A DNA stretch of 12,062 nt, taken from positions 1-12,062 of the forward strand of contig SFEP01000066.1 in the NCBI GenBank assembly GCA_004557185.1. The letters are read 5' to 3'. This DNA is from Bacteroidales bacterium (GTDB lineage Bacteria > Bacteroidota > Bacteroidia > Bacteroidales > Bacteroidaceae). The position numbers and the translations under genes were made by a program. Below, piece by piece: positions 7,738 to 12,062 of this stretch (positions within the stretch are counted from its first letter, which is position 1; each line of letters begins with the position of its first letter). The notes under the pieces were generated by a model. It was given only the letters and a program-made list of their open reading frames with translations, ran no database searches and was not told where the DNA came from.

Positions 7738-7753
7738 CGTTGTCAGCACAACG
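7738..7753. repeat. Perfect 6-4-6 inverted repeat in the sufD-sufS gap
   Basis: CGTTGT and ACAACG are separated by CAGC on the plus strand. On the transcribed minus strand this gives a perfect six-pair hairpin with loop GCTG, about 29 bases before the sufS ATG. It could be a small RNA stem in the leader or a dimeric-protein operator; nothing in the sequence decides between these. Confidence 0.45.
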
Positions 7754-7803
7754 CGGGAGCCTCTCGCGTCGTGTGTTGCTTTTTGCGGAAAATGAGGGGT
7801 GGG

Positions 7804-7821
7804 AAAAATGCGGCAAGCCGC
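7804..7821 (-). terminator. Short hairpin plus T-tract just after sufD
   Basis: On the minus strand GCGG-CTTG-CCGC (7821-7810) is followed by A and five T (7808-7804). It begins 18 bases past the sufD stop. The stem is only four pairs but has a CUUG tetraloop, a known stable loop. It may act as a partial terminator or attenuator that lowers sufS and ybjQ relative to sufC and sufD. Confidence 0.35.
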
Positions 7822-7838
7822 CCCGCGCCCCCGGCGGT

Positions 7839-9200
7839 TCACTTGCAGAGTCGGCAGCCTCGGCACGACGACAGTTCGCCACGGAAGCGCATTTCCACCA
7901 AGTGTTGCAGCCTTTCGCGCAGATGGGGAATGTGCACGCGTTCCAGCACCTCGTTCACAAAGGCGTGCTGCAGCAGCAGGCGTGCCTCGGCCTCGGGTAT
8001 GCCTCGCTGCCGCATGTAGAGCAGTGCTGCCTCGTCCATTTTGCCAATGGTCGACCCGTGGTTGCACTTCACGTCGTCGGCATAAATCTCGAGCATGGGC
8101 TGCGACAGTGCGCGGGCTGTGGCGTCGGCGCAGAGGTTGGCGTGCGTCTGCTGCGCAGCGGTGCGCTGTGCGCCGGGTGCCACATACACCTTGCCTGCAA
8201 AGGCGCCGAGGCTGTGTCCTGCGAGCACATACTTGTAGAGCATGTTGCTCTGGCAGTCGGGCGCCATGTGCTCCACCAGCGCGTTGCAGTCCACGTGCTG
8301 CTGTGCGTCGGCTATCACCGCGCCCTGCAGACTGACGTTGGCACCAGGGCCCAGCAGGCGAGCGTCGATGCGGCAGCGGCTCGTGCCGCAGGTCAGCGTC
8401 ACCGTGGTGGCGGTCACGTGGCTGTCGGCCTGCTGCTCGGTGTAGAGGTTGTGAAAACGCGTGTAGCGCTCGCCCGTCTCCTCAATGCCGTAGAGGTGGA
8501 TGCTGGCGCCGCGGCCCGCGTAGGCTTCGGTCACCTGCGTGGCGGCAAAGCGTGCCTTGCCCGCCGCGTGCTCGCAGCACAGCAGCGTCACCTCGGCCTC
8601 GTCATCGGCTATGACGAGCAGGCGGCGCACTCCCATGCAGTCTACGGCGGCGTCGGCCACCGACACGATTTGTATGGGCGTCGTCACCTTCACGCCGCGC
8701 GGCACGTAGACCATCATGCCGTCGCGCGCCAGCAGCGTGTTGAGCAGCGTCACGCCGTCGTGACCTGTGCTGAAACCGCTGTCGTGCCCTGCGGCGCGGC
8801 CGTAGTATGCCTCCAGCAGGTGGGGGTATTGCTCGGCGGCCTCACGCAGCGAGCACACCACGCAGCCCTCGGGCAGTGCCACGCGCGACGCAGGGGGCGC
8901 CGTGCACGGCGTGTCGTTCAGTACAAAGAAGAGGGCGGTGCTCAGGTTGGGCACGGCGCACTTGTAGGTGTCGTAGGGGTTGACGCGTGCCGAGAGTCCC
9001 TTGATGTCGAGTGCAAAGTCGGGTGCAAAGGCTTCGGCGGCGTCGGTGTACTTGTAGCGCTCGCAGCGCGTGCCCGGCAGCCCCTGTGCGGCAAGCAGGC
9101 GGGCGGCCTCCTCGCGGCGTGCGTTCAGGCACGGCGTGCTGGCCTGCTCCAGGTCGGCACGGTGCTGGCGATACAGGTCGATGTATTGTGTATGGCTCAT
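7839..9200 (-). CDS. sufD: Fe-S cluster assembly scaffold subunit SufD
   Basis: SufD pairs with SufB and SufC to build Fe-S clusters in the cytosol and helps bring in iron. The protein is 453 aa and belongs to the SufB/SufD beta-helix family. A helical, sequence-variable N-terminus includes the RYKYTDA block (48-54). The core beta-helix spans about 150-370. The conserved C-terminal block runs from AFAGKVYVAPGAQRTAAQQ (333-351) through SQPMLEIYADDVKCNHGST (366-384) to IGKMDEAALLYMRQRGI. H381 in KCNHGST corresponds to the functionally important SufD histidine. The last residues, ELSSCRGCRLCK, form a CxxCxxC tail (C446, C449, C452). SufD is chosen over SufB because of the length, the N-terminal region and the position right after sufC (28-base gap). 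The start at 9200 (MSHTQYIDLY) is the first ATG after that gap. Confidence 0.94.
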   Translation of the reverse strand: MSHTQYIDLYRQHRADLEQASTPCLNARREEAARLLAAQGLPGTRCERYKYTDAAEAFAPDFALDIKGLSARVNPYDTYKCAVPNLSTALFFVLNDTPCTAPPASRVALPEGCVVCSLREAAEQYPHLLEAYYGRAAGHDSGFSTGHDGVTLLNTLLARDGMMVYVPRGVKVTTPIQIVSVADAAVDCMGVRRLLVIADDEAEVTLLCCEHAAGKARFAATQVTEAYAGRGASIHLYGIEETGERYTRFHNLYTEQQADSHVTATTVTLTCGTSRCRIDARLLGPGANVSLQGAVIADAQQHVDCNALVEHMAPDCQSNMLYKYVLAGHSLGAFAGKVYVAPGAQRTAAQQTHANLCADATARALSQPMLEIYADDVKCNHGSTIGKMDEAALLYMRQRGIPEAEARLLLQHAFVNEVLERVHIPHLRERLQHLVEMRFRGELSSCRGCRLCK

Positions 9201-9228
9201 GTGCGTCCTTGCATTGAAGCGGGCGGGC

Positions 9229-9981
9229 TCAGGCCTCAGCCTCGTTGATTATCCAGTCAAAGCCTTTTTCCTCAATCTCATAGCCCAGTTGCTTGGTGCC
9301 TTCGCGCACGATGCGGCCTTTCACCAGCACGTGCACGTAGTCGGGCTGCAGGTAGTCGAGCATGCGCTGGTAGTGCGTAATGACCATGGCACTGGTGCGC
9401 TCGTTGCGCAGGCGGTTGAAGCCCTCGGCCACCATGCGCAGTGCGTCGACATCGAGGCCCGAGTCGGTTTCGTCGAGTATCGAGAAACAGGGGTCGAGCA
9501 CCGCCATCTGGAATATTTCGTTGCGCTTGCGCTCGCCGCCCGAGAATCCCTCGTTCACGCCGCGGCTCATGAAGTGGGCGTCGAGGCCCACCAGGGCGCG
9601 CTTTTCCTTGAGGAGTTTCAGAAATTCGCCCGCGGGGATGGGCTCTTGCCCAAAATACTTGCGCTTGGCGTTGAGCGCGGCGCGCATGAAGTTGGTCATC
9701 GACACACCCGGAATTTCGATAGGTGCCTGGAATGACATGAAGATGCCCTCGTGGCTGCGGTCCTCGGGCGAGAGGGCCAGCAGGTCCTTGCCGTTGAAGG
9801 TGATGCTGCCTTGGGTCACCTCATAGCGGGGGTTGCCCACCAGCACATGGCTCAGCGTGCTCTTGCCCGAACCGTTGGGGCCCATGAGCACGTGCACCTC
9901 GCCGTCGCGTATGGTGAGGTTTACGCCTCGCAGAATTTCCTTGCCGTCCACCTGGGCGTGCAAATCTTTTATCTCTAACAT
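9229..9981 (-). CDS. sufC: Fe-S cluster assembly ATPase SufC
   Basis: The ABC-type ATPase of the SufBCD scaffold; ATP binding drives the conformational change that lets clusters form between SufB and SufD. It is soluble, without membrane segments. It is 250 aa, the usual SufC length. Motifs in order are Walker A GPNGSGKST (34-42), the Q-loop Q85 in SFQAPIEIPGV, the SufC-type signature FSGGERKRNE (146-155), Walker B FSILDETDSGLD (166-177) with catalytic E171, and the H-loop H203 in ITHYQR. The start at 9981 (MLEIKDLHAQ) is standard for the family. A 32-residue in-frame extension upstream crosses the promoter and is rejected. It appears to be the first gene of the local suf transcript; no sufB precedes it. 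Confidence 0.97.
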   Translation of the reverse strand: MLEIKDLHAQVDGKEILRGVNLTIRDGEVHVLMGPNGSGKSTLSHVLVGNPRYEVTQGSITFNGKDLLALSPEDRSHEGIFMSFQAPIEIPGVSMTNFMRAALNAKRKYFGQEPIPAGEFLKLLKEKRALVGLDAHFMSRGVNEGFSGGERKRNEIFQMAVLDPCFSILDETDSGLDVDALRMVAEGFNRLRNERTSAMVITHYQRMLDYLQPDYVHVLVKGRIVREGTKQLGYEIEEKGFDWIINEAEA

Positions 9982-10011
9982 GGTGAATGGATTGCTTGTA
10001 GTGTTGGAGGG

Positions 10012-10019
10012 CAAAAATA
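10012..10019 (-). promoter_or_regulatory. Candidate -7 element of the sufCDS promoter
   Basis: The minus strand reads TATTTTTG, matching TAnnTTTG, 31 bases before the sufC ATG, which gives a leader of roughly 25 bases. The -33 position has no clear TTTG, so the site may be weak or need an activator. Confidence 0.5.
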
Positions 10020-10115
10020 CGGAAAACTTTTCTGATACGCCCCACGCCATGCTCCGTTTTGCCCGCACCCTGCACACACACCGCGCATTTACCCCACACG
10101 TTGCGCATTTATTGC

Positions 10116-10123
10116 TACCTTTG
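10116..10123 (+). promoter_or_regulatory. Candidate -7 element for the permease operon
   Basis: The plus strand reads TACCTTTG, matching TAnnTTTG; the upstream element is not convincing. Transcription from here would give a leader of about 180 bases that includes all of R1 copy 1. Confidence 0.4.
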
Positions 10124-10214
10124 CACGGCTGTTACACAACACTTTCATGCCTCCATTTCATAAGGTGTGCCGCCGCCGGCTGCGCGCCCGCCGTATGGGG
10201 GCACTGACAAACCC

Positions 10215-10310
10215 AACCTTTTCGTTAAGCCAAATGAGCAACGCCAAAGCCGAGAGGATTTGAGCGATGCCATGGCGAGAAAAGGTCGAATGAAATTCAA
10301 CTTTTCCGTT
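10215..10310 (+). repeat. R1 copy 1, 84-bp dispersed repeat plus a partial next unit
   Basis: One full unit (10215-10298) starts AACCTTTTCGTTAAGCC and is followed by a degraded start of the next unit (10299-10310, AACTTTTCCGTT). It differs from copy 3 at only two of 84 positions. It ends one base before the permease ATG. Inside each unit ACCTTTTC near the start is the reverse complement of GAAAAGGT near the end, and GCCATGGC is a palindrome, so the unit can fold on itself. Confidence 0.9.
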
Positions 10311-10311
10311 T

Positions 10312-11148
10312 ATGACCATACTTGCATTTACCCTCATTCTGCTGCTGGCCGCCTACTGCGCAGGTCTGCTGGGCTCCCTCACGGGTCTGGGCGGCGGCGT
10401 GGTGGTGATACCCGTGCTCACACTGGGCTTCGGCGTGGACTTTCACTATGCCATCGGCGCGGCCCTCGTGGCCAGCATCGCCACCTCGAGCGGCAGCGGC
10501 AGTGCCTACGTCAAGGAGGGCATCACCAACGTGCGCCTGGGCATGTTTCTCGAGATTGCCACCACCATCGGTGCCGTGTGCGGCGCGGCCGTGGCCATCT
10601 ACCTCAACAACAACGTCATCGCCATCATCTACGGACTCGTGCTCCTGCTCACCGCCGCCATGCAGCAGCGCCGCAAGAGCGACCACGAAGGCGTGATTGG
10701 CAGCGAAACCGCCCGCCGACTCAAGCTCTACGGCTCATGGCCGCAAAAGGACGGCACCGTGAAGCACTACCAGCTGCGCCACGTGGGCGGAGGCTTCGGC
10801 GTGATGTATGTGGCAGGCGTGCTGAGCGGCATTCTGGGCATAGGCTCGGGCGTGCTCAAGGTGCTGGCCATGGATGCCATGATGAAGGTGCCCTTCAAGG
10901 TGAGCACCACCACGTCGAACTTCATGATGGGCGTCACAGCCTGTGCCAGCGCCGTCATCTACGTGCAGCGAGGCATCATCGAGCCGGGCATTGCCTGCCC
11001 CGTCATGATAGGGGTGCTCTTCGGCGCACTCACGGGGGCCCGACTGCTCAAACGCATGGACGTGCGCGTGCTACGCCAGATATTCTGCGTGGCCATTGTG
11101 CTCGTGGCCGTCAACATGATATGGCAGGGCTGGGCCGGCCAATACTAA
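10312..11148 (+). CDS. TauE/SafE family membrane permease
   Basis: An integral inner-membrane protein of the TauE/SafE (formerly DUF81) family. Members move sulfite, sulfonates, sulfoacetate or related organic anions; the substrate here cannot be read from the sequence. The 278 aa form two repeated halves. GSLTGLGGGVVVIPVLTL (21-38) opens the first half and GVLSGILGIGSGVLKVLAM (169-187) the second, each with the family's G-x-G-G-G-like turn. Hydrophobic segments cover most of 3-40, 46-65, 76-117, 160-190, 204-218, 226-245 and 255-272. A hydrophilic, charged loop (118-157) links the halves. The start at 10312 begins directly with a transmembrane helix, as usual. It lies one base after the R1 remnant, so there is no independent ribosome-binding leader. 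The DUF1634 gene follows after 57 bases. Confidence 0.92.
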   Translation: MTILAFTLILLLAAYCAGLLGSLTGLGGGVVVIPVLTLGFGVDFHYAIGAALVASIATSSGSGSAYVKEGITNVRLGMFLEIATTIGAVCGAAVAIYLNNNVIAIIYGLVLLLTAAMQQRRKSDHEGVIGSETARRLKLYGSWPQKDGTVKHYQLRHVGGGFGVMYVAGVLSGILGIGSGVLKVLAMDAMMKVPFKVSTTTSNFMMGVTACASAVIYVQRGIIEPGIACPVMIGVLFGALTGARLLKRMDVRVLRQIFCVAIVLVAVNMIWQGWAGQY

Positions 11149-11205
11149 CCCCTGGCCTCGCATCAGTTCACCCGCTCCTCTTCTCCACCCTCACACCTCA
11201 CACGC

Positions 11206-11592
11206 ATGATGAAAACGGACATCAACCTCCTCATAGCCCGCACGCTGCGCATCGGCGTGTCGCTGGCCTGCCTCGTGGCCTTCATTGGCGGCGTGCTCTA
11301 CCTTGTGCAGCACGGCCAGGAGCCTTTCGAAATCGAGGTCTACCGACACTTCAGTTACGACGTGGCGCACGATGCGGCTTACACCACGCTCCACGGCATT
11401 CTGGGCGGCCTGTGGCAGGGCACCGCCGTGGGCTGGATTCAGACGGGCGTGCTCCTGCTGCTGCTCACGCCCGTGATGCGCGTGCTCCTCTCGCTCTTCG
11501 ACTTTGTGAGCGAGCGTGACTGGATCTACGCCGCCATCACCGCCGCCGTGCTGACCGTCATTCTGCTCAACTCCGTAGGCGGACGAGCGTAA
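11206..11592 (+). CDS. DUF1634 family small membrane protein
   Basis: A 128-aa protein with three predicted membrane helices, at about 15-35 (VSLACLVAFIGGVLYLV), 76-98 (WIQTGVLLLLLTPVMRVLLS) and 107-124 (IYAAITAAVLTVILLN). The order of helices, the RTLRIGV start and the LLLLTPVMRV segment fit the DUF1634 family. Genes of that family very often sit directly after a TauE/SafE permease and are thought to be accessory subunits, though no mechanism is established. It lies 57 bases after the permease gene on the same strand, so the two are probably one operon. Two adjacent ATG codons (11206, 11209) are possible starts; the first is given. The stop is 21 bases before R1 copy 2. Confidence 0.85.
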   Translation: MMKTDINLLIARTLRIGVSLACLVAFIGGVLYLVQHGQEPFEIEVYRHFSYDVAHDAAYTTLHGILGGLWQGTAVGWIQTGVLLLLLTPVMRVLLSLFDFVSERDWIYAAITAAVLTVILLNSVGGRA

Positions 11593-11613
11593 AGGCCGAG
11601 GCTCGCAACACAC

Positions 11614-11700
11614 GTTGGATTGCATCCGACCTTTTCTCGCCATGGCATCGCTCAAATCCTCTCGGCTTTGGGTGAGCTCATTTGGCTTAACGAAAAGGTT
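11614..11700 (-). repeat. R1 copy 2, inverted relative to copies 1 and 3
   Basis: Read on the minus strand from 11700, the 84-bp unit matches copy 3 except at five positions. It then shows the first three bases (AAC, 11616-11614) of a following unit. Four of the five differences are adjacent (AACG in copy 3, TCAC here). It faces copy 1 across the permease operon. Confidence 0.9.
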
Positions 11701-11789
11701 CCACGGCGCTTGCCCAAAGGGGTGCCGTGGAAGAAAGTTCACACGCCGTGGAAGAAACTTCCCCCGCCGTGGAAGCTTTCTTCCACGGC
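11699..11789 (+). repeat. 21-bp-period array A with competing hairpin arms
   Basis: Three units beginning GCCGTGGAAG start at 11724, 11745 and 11766. A complementary arm, CTTTCTTCCACGGC, lies at 11776-11789. It can pair with 14 bases of unit 1, 13 of unit 2 or 10 of unit 3. A second complementary arm, TTCCACGGC, lies upstream at 11699-11707 and can pair with nine bases of unit 1. Confidence 0.85.
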
Positions 11790-11800
11790 ATCTATTTTTT
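11766..11800 (+). terminator. Possible terminator of the permease operon
   Basis: A perfect ten-pair stem (GCCGTGGAAG 11766-11775, CTTCCACGGC 11780-11789) with loop CTTT is followed after ATCTA by six T (11795-11800). The T-tract is slightly far from the stem. It lies about 175 bases past the DUF1634 stop and is the first T-tract hairpin downstream of that operon. Confidence 0.45.
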
Positions 11801-11902
11801 ACGGCTCGCCGCCCTGCCGAAAATAGATGCTACGTAAAAAAAATCACGTCGTACGTAAAAAAAATCACGTCGTACGTAAAATTTTTTACGTAGCATCTAT
11901 TT
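11788..11902. repeat. 21-bp-period array B inside a perfect 21-bp inverted repeat
   Basis: Bases 11821-11841 and 11882-11902 are exact reverse complements (21 of 21). Between and overlapping them TACGTAAAA repeats at 11831, 11852 and 11873, with identical 21-bp units for the first two. The segment AAAATAGATGC (11820-11830) can also pair leftward with GCATCTATTTT (11788-11798), so two hairpins compete for it. Confidence 0.9.
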
Positions 11903-11963
11903 CTTCCTACCCCTAAGCCCGCCTGAAGGGGGCGCGTGCCTATGCTATAGGATGGGTATAGGG

Positions 11964-12062
11964 AACCTTTTCGTTAAGCCAAATGAGCAACGCCAAAGCC
12001 GAGAGGATTTGAGCGATGCCATGGCGAGAAAAGGTCGGATGAAATCCAACCTTTTCGTTAAG
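11964..12062 (+). repeat. R1 copy 3 plus the start of a tandem unit, cut by the window end
   Basis: A full unit (11964-12047) is followed by 15 bases (12048-12062) identical to the unit start, so this is a tandem array with an 84-bp period of which only 1.2 units are visible. The end of the window inside the repeat suggests that an assembly break was caused by it. Confidence 0.9.

Larger units (their letters stand above)
9982..10311. other. Divergent intergenic region between sufC and the permease gene
   Basis: A 330-base gap without a convincing gene. It holds back-to-back candidate -7 elements (10012-10019 minus, 10116-10123 plus), a GC-rich leader (10165-10205) and the first copy of the 84-bp repeat R1. 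One short frame, 10147-10263 plus (38 codons, starting MPPFHKVCRRRLRARR), begins about 24 bases after the plus-strand -7 element and stops inside R1. It is arginine-rich, matches nothing recognised and is not called as a gene. Confidence 0.7.
11593..12062. other. Gene-free repeat region at the window edge
   Basis: A stretch of 470 bases with no credible gene. It holds in order R1 copy 2 (inverted), a 21-bp-period GC-rich array, a hairpin with T-tract, an A/T-rich 21-bp-period array inside a perfect inverted repeat, a short unique stretch (11903-11963) and R1 copy 3 running into the window end. Open frames across it arise because 21 and 84 are multiples of three; they translate to repeats such as PWKK and YVKKITS. 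Confidence 0.8.

Noticed and set aside
7740..9248. Plus-strand open frame of 502 codons across sufD
   Set aside because: Antisense shadow; sufD on the other strand has all core motifs.
9982..10077. N-terminal extension of SufC
   Set aside because: It would read through the TATTTTTG promoter element, and SufC proteins begin with a short MLxIxxL segment as at 9981.
10167..11519. Plus-strand open frame of 450 codons across R1, the permease gene and DUF1634
   Set aside because: It lies in another frame of the same strand, is Arg/His/Pro-rich and low in hydrophobic residues, and spans a repeat; the permease frame has proper helices and TauE motifs.
10215..11700. Insertion sequence or composite transposon
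   Set aside because: No transposase or resolvase is encoded between or beside the R1 copies, and no target-site duplication is visible; R1 is kept as a repeat only.
11191..11742. Minus-strand open frame of 183 codons with an R1-derived N-terminus
   Set aside because: It is the shadow of DUF1634 joined to the translated R1 unit; no family features.
11724..11881. CRISPR array
   Set aside because: The 21-bp periods leave no spacers of normal length between repeats, and no cas genes are present.
11615..11893. Plus-strand frames of 92 and 68 codons through the 21-bp arrays
   Set aside because: The repeat periods divide by three, so open frames arise automatically; products are simple repeats (YVKKITS, PWKK) and the start lies inside R1.

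Overview
The window looks like a chromosomal piece of a GC-rich member of the Bacteroidota, most likely order Bacteroidales; Prevotellaceae is a guess. The evidence is promoter grammar of the TTTG-N19-TAnnTTTG type, clearest upstream of topA (5212-5242). Start codons also lack purine-rich Shine-Dalgarno leaders, and the proteins (biosynthetic SpeA, a TopA with GRFGP C-terminal repeats and no zinc fingers, split sufC/sufD/sufS) fit that phylum. Both window edges look like contig edges: the left may clip a gene end, and the right stops 15 bases into a repeat unit.

Positions 1-6452 are ordinary housekeeping sequence. A possible gene tail on the plus strand (1-90) faces a minus-strand series. In order of increasing coordinate the minus-strand genes are speA (arginine decarboxylase, 251-2143), aroK (shikimate kinase, 2226-2756), topA (DNA topoisomerase I, 2841-5183), rnhB (RNase HII, 5283-5912) and ybjQ (6135-6452). 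Transcription runs the opposite way, so topA precedes aroK and speA. A strong topA promoter and hairpin-plus-T-tract terminators lie after speA, between topA and aroK, and after rnhB.

Positions 6495-9981 carry a minus-strand iron-sulfur assembly operon transcribed sufC, sufD, sufS and probably on into ybjQ. SufC is the ATPase, SufD its scaffold partner and SufS the cysteine desulfurase that supplies sulfur. The central scaffold gene sufB is not in the window, although it would normally be expected beside sufC.

Positions 9982-12062 are the accessory part. A divergent two-gene operon encodes a TauE/SafE-type permease (10312-11148) and a small DUF1634 membrane protein (11206-11592). The pair is tightly bracketed by inverted copies of an 84-bp repeat, called R1 here. 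A third R1 copy at the right edge is running into a further tandem unit. Between R1 copies 2 and 3 lie two different arrays, both with a 21-bp period. They contain nested, mutually exclusive hairpins, a perfect 21-bp inverted repeat and phased A-tracts. This R1/21-bp region is the part of the window that known gene families do not explain.
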